DNA of 64,000 nucleotides from UBA4971 sp900019985 (GTDB lineage: Bacteria; Bacillota; SHA-98; UBA4971), in assembly GCA_050949175.1 (NCBI GenBank), contig JBMNFG010000009.1, positions 496,001-560,000 of the forward strand. The letters run 5' to 3'. Below are positions 49,843 to 58,912 of the stretch, one piece after another. Positions within the stretch are counted from its first letter, which is position 1. Each line of letters begins with the position of its first letter. The position numbers were made by a program, and so were the translations under genes. The notes below the pieces were generated by a model. It made no database searches, was not told the DNA's origin, and saw nothing but the letters and a program-made list of their open reading frames with translations.

Positions 49843-50145
49843 GTGACTGTTTCAAAGAACAACCCGGGTTCAGGCCGGGCAAAAGAAAGGCTTGCAAAAT
49901 TCTTCGAGCTGCCTATGGATTCGATTATTGAAGTGCCGAGGATAGTAGTCATAGGCAACACAGAGCTGTCTATTGAGAATCACCTGGGAATCATTGGGTT
50001 TACGTCAGAAAGCGTAGTAATAGCTACAGCTAAAGGGCATGTGACAGTCAAAGGCAAGGGTCTTTCCATCTCCGGTATTACCAAGACCATTGTGGGAGTC
50101 CAAGGCAGGATTGAACACTTAGATCTGCCCTGCGATTCCAGGTAG
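49843..50145 (+). CDS. yqfC: Sporulation protein YqfC
   Basis: A 100-residue protein with the YqfC pattern: RLAKFFELPMDSIIEVPRIVVIGN, IENHLGIIGFT and VTVKGKGLSISGI. The GTG at 49843 follows AGAGGTG and gives the normal length; the frame is open back to 49699 without a good site (ATG at 49819 is the alternative). Paired with yqfD, both expressed in the mother cell in Bacillus. Confidence 0.85.
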   Translation: MTVSKNNPGSGRAKERLAKFFELPMDSIIEVPRIVVIGNTELSIENHLGIIGFTSESVVIATAKGHVTVKGKGLSISGITKTIVGVQGRIEHLDLPCDSR

Positions 50146-50158
50146 GAGGCGTGATGCC

Positions 50159-51368
50159 TTGACCCTTAGAAGTCTGTGGTTTCGCCTCAGGGGGTATGTT
50201 ATAATCAGGGTGTCCGGAAAGGCAGTTGAGGGTTTCATAAACGAAGCCTACATGAGTGGTTTGGAGTTATGGGACCTTCATCGAATAGACGGGAGGTCGA
50301 TACTGTGCAGCGTCTATTTGAAGGATCTGCCTGAAATCGGCCGGGCTCTGAAGAGGACGGGTTGCGCAGGCAGGATAGAGCGGAAGATAGGACTTCCTTT
50401 TCTTATGATGAAACTTACAAGGAGAAAAGGCCTGGCAATCGGCCTAATTCTGTTTTCCGTAGTCCTCTATGCGCTGTCGTCTTTTGTATGGTTTGTAGAT
50501 GTAATAGGGTGCGACAAGGTAAGTCCTGATGCGATAATAGAATTTGCAGCAATGCAAGGAGTCAAAGCAGGCGTCCCTAGGAGAAAGATTGACTCTGCAG
50601 AGCTCAGTAAGGCGATCTTAGCTGAATTCACAGGCCTTGCCTGGGTAGGGGTGCATGTCAGGGGAACAACTGTAAGCATTGAAGTTGCTGAGAAGACTCT
50701 GCCTGAAGCAAAACCGGGCATTGTTCACCTGGTAGCTGCAGAAGACGCTTTGGTTACCAACATGATTATACTTGCAGGTGAACCTTGCGTCAGTGAAGGA
50801 GAGACTGTTTCGAAGGGTCAGATCCTCGTCGCCGGAGTAGTCCTACCATCGTATGGCTACGAAGGCGAAGAGGCGGATACGCGCCGGGTCATCAATGCCA
50901 AAGGAGTGGTTATGGGAAGAGTCTGGCGCACACATCAGGATGCTCCTCGATTTGATACAGGAGTTTGAGGCTGAGACAGGCAGGGTGGAAAGGTCAATAC
51001 GCCTTGCTTTTGGCCCGTATGAGGTGAGAATAGGCCCGGAACGGCCCAGGTTTCAAAGTTATAATGAAGACTTATCAGTATGGAAGATCCCATTGCCCGG
51101 ACGGTCTGAGCCCTTGATATTTGGTTCTGCAGCAACTTACCGGGAGACGGAGAAGTTCGCGGTAGTATTGGATAAGGAAAGAGCTTTGGAGGACTTGAAG
51201 ATCACAGCCTCCACCCATTTGAAAGCGAAGATCCCGAAAGCGGCGAAAATCCTTGATGAGCAGGAAAAACTGGAATACTCTGAAGAAGGCAAATGGGTGT
51301 ATACTTTGACAATAGAAACCCTTGAAGACATCGCCCAGGAAAGGAGAGAGGACCGGGGAGTTGATTAA
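50159..51368 (+). CDS. yqfD: Sporulation protein YqfD, split by a +1 frameshift
   Basis: The frame starting at 50159 (TTG) encodes the first 269 residues: basic N-terminus, KRTGCAGRIERKIGLPF, a membrane helix near residue 85-105 and the POTRA-like outer domain up to GRVW. It stops at TGA 50966-50968. The rest of the protein (from about EAETGRVERSIRLAFG to the end) continues in the +1 frame and ends at 51368. Together they give a normal length of about 400 residues. The switch must lie between about 50925 and 50968. The causes could be a real inactivating mutation, a sequence error, or programmed +1 frameshifting at GTT TGA, which follows AGGAG. Confidence 0.8.
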
Positions 51369-52356
51369 TGAGACAGCTAAATCCGGCCCTGCGATGCTGG
51401 ATATTCGCGAAGCAGCGTCTCTTTTTGGCATGCGTGATGAGAAGATCAGGTTGATTGAGAAGGAACTGGGGGTTGCCGTAATCTCCAATGGCTATGACGT
51501 TCGCATAGAAGGCGACCCTAATGATGTAGATATTGCACAAAGAGTCGTCAGAGATCTTCTCAAGGTGATAAGGCAAGGACATAGACTGACTGTGGGAGAC
51601 GTCAGGTACTCCATTCAGCTGGCCAGGAAAGGCAATAGGACAAGCCTGGCAGCGATAATGGAAGATGTTATTCAAGTCACAACGAGAGGCAAGAAGATTG
51701 CACCGCGTACTGTAGGGCAGAAGATCTATTTGGATGCAATCAGGCGGCGGGATATTGTCTTTGCAATAGGGCCTGCCGGGACAGGTAAAACGTATCTTGC
51801 TATGGCAATGGCAGTGTCTGCACTCAAGAACCGCCAGGTATCTAAGATAATCCTGACGCGCCCCGTAGTTGATGCCGGAGAAAAGCTGGGATTTCTTCCC
51901 GGAGACCTCCAGGATAAAGTAGACCCGTATCTCAGGCCTGTGTACGATGCGTTGTATGATATCATAGGTGTTGAGACTTTTCGGAAATATCTTGACAGGG
52001 GTATTATTGAGATCGCGCCTTTGGCTTATATGCGAGGCCGGACCCTTGATGACTCATTTGTAGTACTGGACGAGGCTCAAAACACTACTCATGAGCAGAT
52101 GAAGATGTTTCTCACAAGGATGGGGTTTGGGTCCAAACTTGTGATTACCGGAGACCTTACCCAGACGGACTTGCCCAGTTTGAAGCAGTCCGGACTTAAT
52201 GAGGTCAGGTATATTCTAAGTGATGTGGAAGGCATAGAATTCGTATATCTTACAGATGAGGACGTAGTCAGGCACGAACTTGTCCAAAAGATAATCAGAG
52301 CCTATGAGAGATATGACAATGAAGAATCCCGGCCTGACGAGGAAAAAGAAGTGTAG
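51361..52356 (+). CDS. phoH: PhoH family ATPase (PhoH-like protein)
   Basis: A 331-residue protein with an N-terminal KH-like region and a P-loop ATPase domain: GPAGTGKTYLA near residue 139, ILTRPVVDAGEKLGFLPGD, and VVLDEAQNTT (Walker B). Its role is RNA-related and not well defined. The TTG at 51361 is favoured; it overlaps the yqfD stop by eight bases. The order yqfD-phoH-pgpH-ybeY is standard. Confidence 0.93.
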   Translation: MINETAKSGPAMLDIREAASLFGMRDEKIRLIEKELGVAVISNGYDVRIEGDPNDVDIAQRVVRDLLKVIRQGHRLTVGDVRYSIQLARKGNRTSLAAIMEDVIQVTTRGKKIAPRTVGQKIYLDAIRRRDIVFAIGPAGTGKTYLAMAMAVSALKNRQVSKIILTRPVVDAGEKLGFLPGDLQDKVDPYLRPVYDALYDIIGVETFRKYLDRGIIEIAPLAYMRGRTLDDSFVVLDEAQNTTHEQMKMFLTRMGFGSKLVITGDLTQTDLPSLKQSGLNEVRYILSDVEGIEFVYLTDEDVVRHELVQKIIRAYERYDNEESRPDEEKEV

Positions 52357-52368
52357 GAGGGATTGTCT

Positions 52369-54552
52369 GTGGCTACTCCTGTTCAGAGAGGGGGTTCGCA
52401 AAGGCCTGCTTCTCTGAAGGAAAAAAGAAGAAGGTTTTCGCTTTCTCCTACTCTTCAGCGCTGGTTGATAATAGGCGGAACAGTGATTATTCTCACTGCA
52501 ATACTTGTGACTGTCCTGATTCCCCGCAGGATCGAGATGGAAGTAGGCCAACCCAGCAGGTATGATATTGAAGCCCAACGGGATATTGTAGACAGGCCGT
52601 CTACTGACAGGCTAAAAGAGGAAGCAGGCAGGGAAGCAATTAAGGAAGCGCATCTTTCTCCTGCAAATTATGATATCAGTCCTGCAGCCAGCATCTCGGC
52701 TGAGGATCGTGTCGATCTCATTTTTGACGTTATCAGTGAACAGCGCGAAGCGTTGGGAGCCTTGGCTGAGGAGCCTGAAGATGTCATTGATGAACGGATT
52801 AAGGCCGTTGTCCCTGAGGTAGTCGGGAAGATTGAAAATGAATCTGGGACAAGGCTTTCCGAGTCCACAGTAGACACACTGCTCAGGCTTGCGGATGATA
52901 CATTCAGACAAGCCGGAACCGCTGCGAAACAGACTGCAGGCTGGATTATGAGGGAGCGGAGAATAAGCGAAGAAACGCTTGATGCTGCGAGGAAAGAAGC
53001 CGAGGATATCATCGGAGGCCGGTCTGCTTTCGGGGAAGATGCAAAATCGGCTTTGGTTGAAATAGTCAGAGAGCAGATAAGCCCTAATCTTGTACTGAAC
53101 CCGGGTAAGGTTGAACTGGCGCGTGAAGCAGCTGAAAAACAGGTTAAGCCTGTTATGATCTTGAAGGGGCAGACTATCATACGGCGCGGTGAGATTGCAA
53201 CTCAGGATCATATAGATATCCTGTCTGACCTTGGACTCCTGTCACCGACGTTTGATGCAGTGACTTTGGCATCCATCGTCGTGATGGTGGTGGTTCTTTT
53301 GGCAGGTATCGGCGTATACTTGTACCTTTACCGCAGGGATATCTGCACCCTGACAAAGCCTCTTCTTATTCTCAGTACGGTGATAGTGCTTACCGTCCTC
53401 CTGATAGCGGTGATTTCTTCAATACCGTGGGACGGCGCGAGCTTCCTTGTGCCGGTAAGCCTCGGGACTATGCTCATTGCCATACTCGTTGATTCACAGC
53501 TGGCACTCCTTGCAGGAGTCTCTTTAGGGATTCTTACAGGCATAATCAGCGGCGGATCCCTTGCTTCCGCGGTGATAGCGGTGCTTTCAGGTGTTGCCGG
53601 AGCCTTTGCTGTAAGCAAAATATCTGAAAGGTCTGACCTGATGCGGGCAGGCGTGATTATAGGAGCGACTACAGCATGTGTTATTGCTGTTGCAGGCCCG
53701 CTTACAGGAAACTCTCAAGTCTCACGCATGTGGTATATGGGTGTTCTAAACGGTGTCCTCTCGACTGTAATAACTATAGGTTGTTTGCCTTTCTTTGAGA
53801 ACATATTCAGAGTCACTACACCTATCAAACTCTTAGAACTCTCTAACCCTAATCAGCCTCTCCTAAGACGCCTTCTTATGGAGGCACCGGGCACTTATCA
53901 TCACAGCATTCTCGTGGGTAATCTGGCAGAGGCTGCTGCAGATGCAACCGGAGCCGACTCCTTGCTGGTCAGGGTTGCTGCATATTATCATGACATAGGG
54001 AAGATAAAGAGGCCGTACTTCTTCGTTGAAAACCAGTTGATGCAGGATAATCCCCATGACAAGCTGTCTCCGACTCTAAGTACACTGATAATAACATCGC
54101 ATGTTAAAGACGGAGTGGAAATGGCGCACCGAAGCGGATTGCCTGAGTCCATCATCAATATAATGAGAGAGCATCATGGAACGACTTTGGTGCCATACTT
54201 CTACCACAAAGCGGTGGAGAATGCAAAGGAAGAAGTCGTTGACGAGAAAGACTATAGGTATCCGGGCCCAAAACCGCAGACGAAAGAGTCTGCCATTGTC
54301 ATGCTGGCTGACTCAGTTGAGGCTGCCGTAAGGTCGTTGTCCAAGCCTACTCCGGGCAGGATCGAAGGGCTTGTCAGGAAGATAGTGAAGGAACGGCTTC
54401 AAGACGGCCAGTTTGATGAATGCAACCTTACTCTGAAGGACCTAGACGCAGTTGCAGATGCTTTTGTGAGGGTGCTTAGCGGGATATATCATCCCAGGAT
54501 CGAGTACCCTGACGCAGTTCAAAAAGATATCGATTCCAGGAAAGGTCAATAG
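52369..54552 (+). CDS. pgpH: HD-domain cyclic-di-AMP phosphodiesterase PgpH (YqfF)
   Basis: A 727-residue 7TM-HD protein: first membrane helix near residues 30-50, a large extracellular 7TMR-HDED domain (about 60-290), a cluster of membrane helices (about 300-480), and a cytoplasmic HD domain with TYHHSILVGNLAE and YYHDIGK. It degrades c-di-AMP to pApA. The GTG at 52369 has AGGAGGGA seven bases upstream; the TTG at 52363 is too close to that site. Confidence 0.92.
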   Translation: MATPVQRGGSQRPASLKEKRRRFSLSPTLQRWLIIGGTVIILTAILVTVLIPRRIEMEVGQPSRYDIEAQRDIVDRPSTDRLKEEAGREAIKEAHLSPANYDISPAASISAEDRVDLIFDVISEQREALGALAEEPEDVIDERIKAVVPEVVGKIENESGTRLSESTVDTLLRLADDTFRQAGTAAKQTAGWIMRERRISEETLDAARKEAEDIIGGRSAFGEDAKSALVEIVREQISPNLVLNPGKVELAREAAEKQVKPVMILKGQTIIRRGEIATQDHIDILSDLGLLSPTFDAVTLASIVVMVVVLLAGIGVYLYLYRRDICTLTKPLLILSTVIVLTVLLIAVISSIPWDGASFLVPVSLGTMLIAILVDSQLALLAGVSLGILTGIISGGSLASAVIAVLSGVAGAFAVSKISERSDLMRAGVIIGATTACVIAVAGPLTGNSQVSRMWYMGVLNGVLSTVITIGCLPFFENIFRVTTPIKLLELSNPNQPLLRRLLMEAPGTYHHSILVGNLAEAAADATGADSLLVRVAAYYHDIGKIKRPYFFVENQLMQDNPHDKLSPTLSTLIITSHVKDGVEMAHRSGLPESIINIMREHHGTTLVPYFYHKAVENAKEEVVDEKDYRYPGPKPQTKESAIVMLADSVEAAVRSLSKPTPGRIEGLVRKIVKERLQDGQFDECNLTLKDLDAVADAFVRVLSGIYHPRIEYPDAVQKDIDSRKGQ

Positions 54553-54588
54553 AAGTCTACTGACATCTGATTACTGGGGGTACTCAGG

Positions 54589-55053
54589 TTGCCTGTGGAA
54601 ATCCAAAATTTAGGGACATCTCATGAGGCCACATCCGAGCTGTGCGGCATTGTGGATTTGGCGGTAGTCCACTGCCTTACTCACGAAGGAGTGGATCCGG
54701 ATGAGGTGGATGTAAGCGTAGTCTTTGTAGATGATATATACATTGCAGAACTGAACCGGGAGTTCCGGGGGATTGAAGGTCCAACTGACGTCCTGTCATT
54801 TCCTATGGATGATCCGGGTATCCCGGGTATTGAACCTGTCCCTCTAGGGGATATTGTGATTTCTTTGGAGACTGTGGAACGAGAGGCTGCAAATCCAGGC
54901 GAATTCATCAATTATCTGGCCCTCCTTGTTGTCCACGGCCTCTTGCATTTGTTAGGTTATGACCATGAGACTGATGAAGATGCTGAAGTTATGGAAGGAA
55001 TCGAAGCAGAGGTTCTCCAAGGAGTTTTCACCGCATCACTGGGGGGCCATTAA
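54589..55053 (+). CDS. ybeY: Endoribonuclease YbeY
   Basis: A 154-residue metal-dependent RNase for 16S rRNA 3'-end maturation and quality control. Signature segments are LNREFRGIEGPTDVLSFP and the zinc motif HGLLHLLGYDH near residues 116-126. TTG start after a GGGGGTAC site. Overlaps the dgkA ATG by one base. Confidence 0.95.
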   Translation: MPVEIQNLGTSHEATSELCGIVDLAVVHCLTHEGVDPDEVDVSVVFVDDIYIAELNREFRGIEGPTDVLSFPMDDPGIPGIEPVPLGDIVISLETVEREAANPGEFINYLALLVVHGLLHLLGYDHETDEDAEVMEGIEAEVLQGVFTASLGGH

Positions 55054-55433
55054 TGAAGACACGGTCTTTGGGTGAGAGTTTTCGGTGTGCCTTTCAAGGA
55101 GTTCTCTTTGTTTTGAAAACCGAAAGGAATATGGTTCTTCACTTTATTGCAGCCGGGCTTGTAGTTTTGCTGGCGGTTTTGCTTCAAGTCTCCTCATTGG
55201 AACTTATGTGCCTGACACTTGCAGTAGCCATTGTCCTCATATCTGAACTTGTTAATACTGCTCTTGAGATCCTGTGCAACATCGTCTGCTGCGATTTGGA
55301 GCCGAGGATAAAAAGGGTGAAAGATATCGCTGCAGGCGCTGTATTAGTAAGTGCGATTTCAGCTGTTATTGTAGGGATCCTTGTGTTTTGGCCACGGGTT
55401 ATTTCAGGAATCAGATTGATTCTTAAAGCATAA
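55053..55433 (+). CDS. dgkA: Diacylglycerol/undecaprenol kinase (DgkA family)
   Basis: A 126-residue three-helix membrane kinase. The conserved ISELVNTALEILCN segment contains the catalytic region, but the family's usual acidic residue in the NTAIE(x)7D pattern is followed here by CNIVCCD. In Firmicutes it phosphorylates undecaprenol. In relatives cdd and era follow; here two DUF881-like genes intervene. Confidence 0.9.
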   Translation: MKTRSLGESFRCAFQGVLFVLKTERNMVLHFIAAGLVVLLAVLLQVSSLELMCLTLAVAIVLISELVNTALEILCNIVCCDLEPRIKRVKDIAAGAVLVSAISAVIVGILVFWPRVISGIRLILKA

Positions 55434-55447
55434 TGGAGGCCCTGAAT

Positions 55448-56494
55448 ATGAGAGAGTCTTTCTCTGTAGGTCTCAAAGTAGTCATAATCTTTCTTGTTCT
55501 AGCAATGGTAGGCAACGTGCTGATGCTTGCAAGGTCTTTTGAACTTCTGAGGTTCCCGGGGGAGATCACAGACACTGAGATAGTCCGGGGAGGTGCGAGA
55601 GTCCTTGCGGCATATTACGAGAAGACCATTGCAGATGCAGGCCTTTCAAGGAATTCAGCAGTCAGAGATGCCTTGGCGAAGTTTAAGTTTGAGATAGAGC
55701 AAGCTGCCAGCGGTGAAGAGATTTCGCAGGTGATCTGGGCATACGGGAGAGAGGTTCAGGATGTAATTGCCCGCGAAGAAGAGAACCAGCGCAGAGAGTT
55801 CGTGCTTTGGGTTGTCAATCAGGACCCTGCCATAAAGGAGATAGGCGACAAGGTCACCATCAGGGTGTCCCTTGGCCAGGACGGACTCGTATCTGTTGAA
55901 TCAGGCGATATTCCTTTGTCTGAAGCCACGCTCTCCATGCTAAAGAATGACCCGGCTGTTATGAAGCTCTCTCAGCCTGTGGAAATCGATATCCAGGACG
56001 GCAAAGCACAGCTTGTGACACCGCGGACAATGGAAGATGCGCTTAGGGTGCTCCAGAGCGAGGTGGCGTCCCTTCGAACGAATCTGGAGAACCTGAGGAA
56101 AACGGCAGGATACAGTCAACTTGAAGGGCAAGGCATAGTTGTTTCTGTGTATGATGCCCGCGGTGGAGCCTATCTGAGGGAAGAAGTTGTGCAGGAAAGA
56201 GATGTCAGGGATATGGTGAACGAGTTGTTTGCAGCAGGTGCTCTAGGTGTTGAAGTGGGAGGTCAACGTCTTGTTGCTACATCTTCCATAAGAAGTGCAG
56301 GCCCTCTTTTGCTCGTCAATCAACAGCCAATTCCTGTGAATCCTGTAGTAATCAGGGCTGTAGGAGATCCGGCACTGCTTGAAAGCAGCCTTGAGCTGAT
56401 ACGAAACAGTCTGAGACCGTGGGGTATAAGGGTGGAAGTGGAGAAGAAGGAACAGGTGGTGCTCTCTGCCTTCAGAAGGGAGGGCCTATGGTAG
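55448..56494 (+). CDS. Membrane-anchored DUF881-like protein, copy 1
   Basis: A 348-residue protein: N-terminal membrane helix near residues 9-27, a middle alpha/beta region (about 60-210), a predicted coiled coil (LQSEVASLRTNLENLRK), and a C-terminal DUF881 domain with GQGIVVSVYD, RDVRDMVNELFAAGALGVEV, SSIRSAGPLLLVN and VNPVVIRAVGD. The ATG at 55448 has GGAGG eight bases upstream. DUF881 proteins (YlxW/YlxX) normally lie in division clusters; function unknown. Overlaps copy 2 by seven bases. Confidence 0.8.
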   Translation: MRESFSVGLKVVIIFLVLAMVGNVLMLARSFELLRFPGEITDTEIVRGGARVLAAYYEKTIADAGLSRNSAVRDALAKFKFEIEQAASGEEISQVIWAYGREVQDVIAREEENQRREFVLWVVNQDPAIKEIGDKVTIRVSLGQDGLVSVESGDIPLSEATLSMLKNDPAVMKLSQPVEIDIQDGKAQLVTPRTMEDALRVLQSEVASLRTNLENLRKTAGYSQLEGQGIVVSVYDARGGAYLREEVVQERDVRDMVNELFAAGALGVEVGGQRLVATSSIRSAGPLLLVNQQPIPVNPVVIRAVGDPALLESSLELIRNSLRPWGIRVEVEKKEQVVLSAFRREGLW

Positions 56495-57381
56495 TAAAGC
56501 CCGGAGACAACGGAGATAGCGGCAAGGCCTCAAAACGCCAAGCGAATCCCGCATCTTTGTTGAAAGCGGTGTTCATTTGTGCCACAATCCTTCTCCTTCT
56601 CGACGCTATTATACTGGCGAGAAGCTTATCCTTGTTTTATTTCCCCGGCGAACTGGACGAGTTCGGCATGGCCCAGAGGGGAGGATTCGGCGTAGCGCAT
56701 CAGCTTAAGCGTTTTGCCAAACAAGTCGGTGCTCTTGAGCATCCGGAGGTCCAGGAAGTCCTTACCCGGCTCGATGCTGCCCTTGGTTTGGCTGCCAGTC
56801 CTGCTGAAGTGGCCCGTGCATTGTCAGTGGAAGCCCGTGAAGCTCAAGAGGTGATAGCTTTTGCTGCAGGGGATACCACAGGTTCAAGGAGCAGGCAGGT
56901 AGACGGAACACGGGTTAAAGAGCAGATCCAAGAGCTTCAGGAAGAGGTAAGGGTGTTCCGGGAAGAGCTTGAAAAACTCAGCCGGGTATCAGGATATGCT
57001 GAAATATCAGGCCCCGGAATTATAGTCTATGCTTATGACGCTCCGGATGGGTTCCGCAGCAGTGAGATAATCCACGATAAAGATGTGAGAGACATTGTCA
57101 ACCTTCTTTTTTGGAGCGGAGCCAAAGGAGTGGAGGTAGGGGGAAGGCGAATCATAGCCCAGTCTTCCATCAGGTGTGCCGGGCCGATCCTCTTGGTGAA
57201 TCACCGGCCTGTGGCTGTGAATCCTGTTGTTATAAGGGCGGTCGGGGATCCTGATGCCCTTGCAGGAAGCCTGTTTGAGTTAAATCATAAGATGTCTGCT
57301 GACGGTAAGAGGCTTGAGGCTGAGTCTTTGGAAATGATTACACTTCCCGCCTATACCAGGGGATATGATTCTGAGCCTTGA
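56488..57381 (+). CDS. Membrane-anchored DUF881-like protein, copy 2
   Basis: A 297-residue paralogue of the preceding gene: membrane helix near residues 24-44, the shared FPGEL segment after it, a coiled coil (VKEQIQELQEEVRVFREELE) and a DUF881 domain with GPGIIVYAYD, KDVRDIVNLLFWSGAKGVEV, SSIRCAGPILLVN and VNPVVIRAVGD. It lacks about 50 residues of the middle region of copy 1. ATG at 56488 after GAAGGGAGG; the frame upstream overlaps copy 1. Tandem duplication and co-translation suggest a heteromeric pair. Confidence 0.8.
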   Translation: MVVKPGDNGDSGKASKRQANPASLLKAVFICATILLLLDAIILARSLSLFYFPGELDEFGMAQRGGFGVAHQLKRFAKQVGALEHPEVQEVLTRLDAALGLAASPAEVARALSVEAREAQEVIAFAAGDTTGSRSRQVDGTRVKEQIQELQEEVRVFREELEKLSRVSGYAEISGPGIIVYAYDAPDGFRSSEIIHDKDVRDIVNLLFWSGAKGVEVGGRRIIAQSSIRCAGPILLVNHRPVAVNPVVIRAVGDPDALAGSLFELNHKMSADGKRLEAESLEMITLPAYTRGYDSEP

Positions 57382-57404
57382 TGAAGATGCGAGGTGGGGT
57401 AAAC

Positions 57405-57803
57405 GTGGAAGACAAAGACCTGATAGAGTATGCCAGGAAAGCCAGGGAACTCGCCTATGCTCCGTACTCCCGTTTCCAGGTGGGAGCTGCGCTTTTAGGA
57501 AAATCCGGCAGGGTATACACAGGTTGCAACGTTGAATCCGCATCGTTTCCTGCAGGGACATGCGCTGAAAGATGCGCAGTGGGTAAAGCCGTATCAGAAG
57601 GGGAAACTGAGTTTGCGGCTATTGCCGTTGTCTGCGATTCAGAGGGTCCATGTGTTCCCTGTGGCATCTGCAGACAGGTCCTTTGCGAGTTTAACTCTGA
57701 TATGAGAGTTATCATGACTAACCTGAAAGGCGATATCCTGGTCCGAACTGCAGGAGAGCTCTTACCCTGGGCGTTCACAGGAAAAGACCTTCCTGTCACA
57801 TGA
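57405..57803 (+). CDS. cdd: Cytidine deaminase
   Basis: A 132-residue enzyme of pyrimidine salvage, with YSRFQVGAALLGKSG, the catalytic CAER segment (Glu after the zinc Cys) and PCGICRQ for the other two zinc cysteines. The GTG at 57405 follows GAGGTGGGG; earlier in-frame starts overlap the DUF881 gene. Confidence 0.94.
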   Translation: MEDKDLIEYARKARELAYAPYSRFQVGAALLGKSGRVYTGCNVESASFPAGTCAERCAVGKAVSEGETEFAAIAVVCDSEGPCVPCGICRQVLCEFNSDMRVIMTNLKGDILVRTAGELLPWAFTGKDLPVT

Positions 57804-57821
57804 CACATTGACCAGACTGAG

Positions 57822-58883
57822 ATGAAACCTTTGGAAGGAGCATACTACGGGAAGGTGTTAGTTAAAGACTTCGATTACTATTTGCCTAAGGAATTGATTG
57901 CGCAAGAACCGATAGAACACAGGGATCAATCGCGTCTGATGGTTGTAGGGCGAGACGGAACCATACAGCACAGGAAATTCTTCGAACTGCCGGAGTTCTT
58001 AAATCCAGGAGATGTCCTTGTCCTGAATGATACAAGGGTTATGAAAGCTCGTCTGTTCGGTGTCAGGGAAGATACAGGGGGAAGAGTTGAAGTTTTACTT
58101 ATTGCCCCTGCTTCAGGCGGAGACTGTACATGGCAAGCCTTGGTGAGGCCGGGCAGGAGAGGCCGTATAGGCACGAAGATCGTCTTTGATGAGTCTCTCA
58201 GCGGAGAAGTTGTAGATATTATCAAATCAGGCGTCAGGATCATCAGGTTTTCCGGAGACGGGGACTTTGAGAGTATTGTAGACAAAATCGGGCATGTGCC
58301 TTTACCTCCTTACATCGAGAAAGACTTAGAAGATGATGAGAGGTACCAGACAGTGTATGCCCGAAGTCTGGGTTCATCAGCTGCTCCCACCGCAGGGCTG
58401 CACTTTACCCCTGATTTACTCCGTGAGATCTCAAATAAAGGTGTGGACATTGCCTGGCTTACGCTCCATGTGGGGCTGGGCACTTTCAGGCCTGTTAAAG
58501 TAGATGTTGTAGAAGACCATACTATGCATGAAGAGTACTTCGAAGTAACCGAAGAGACAGTAGATGTAATCAATCAGGCTATAGCCGGCGGCGGAAGGGT
58601 AGTAGCGGTAGGGACGACAAGCGTACGCACACTTGAAAGCCTTCCCATCACTGAGGACGGCAGGCTTTGTGCTGCGTCAGGCCTGACCGCTAAGTTCATC
58701 TATCCGGGCTACAGATTCAAGGTGGTAGATGCGATAGTGACCAATTTTCACCTTCCGAAATCTACCCTTCTCATGCTGGTTGCAGCCTTCACCGGGTATG
58801 AAACGATTATGTCTGCATACGAGATCGCAGTTAGGGAAAGATATCGTTTTTTCAGCTTCGGTGATGCCATGCTTTTGCTGTAA
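57822..58883 (+). CDS. queA: S-adenosylmethionine:tRNA ribosyltransferase-isomerase QueA
   Basis: A protein of about 350 residues that makes epoxyqueuosine in tRNA. Signatures are DFDYYLPKELIAQEPIEHRDQSRL, LNDTRVMKARL, AAPTAGLHFT and VGTTSVRTLES. The frame's ATG at 57822 has only a weak site; a GTG at 57855 would give the family-standard N-terminus, so the start is uncertain. Next to tgt, as usual for the queuosine pathway. Confidence 0.94.
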   Translation: MKPLEGAYYGKVLVKDFDYYLPKELIAQEPIEHRDQSRLMVVGRDGTIQHRKFFELPEFLNPGDVLVLNDTRVMKARLFGVREDTGGRVEVLLIAPASGGDCTWQALVRPGRRGRIGTKIVFDESLSGEVVDIIKSGVRIIRFSGDGDFESIVDKIGHVPLPPYIEKDLEDDERYQTVYARSLGSSAAPTAGLHFTPDLLREISNKGVDIAWLTLHVGLGTFRPVKVDVVEDHTMHEEYFEVTEETVDVINQAIAGGGRVVAVGTTSVRTLESLPITEDGRLCAASGLTAKFIYPGYRFKVVDAIVTNFHLPKSTLLMLVAAFTGYETIMSAYEIAVRERYRFFSFGDAMLLL

Positions 58884-58912
58884 GAAGACAGAAGGGATGT
58901 GGTGGACTGAAT

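Noticed and set aside
52612..53211. 199-codon open frame on the minus strand inside pgpH
   Set aside because: Antisense to the extracellular domain of a clear pgpH gene; no ribosome-binding site or family resemblance.
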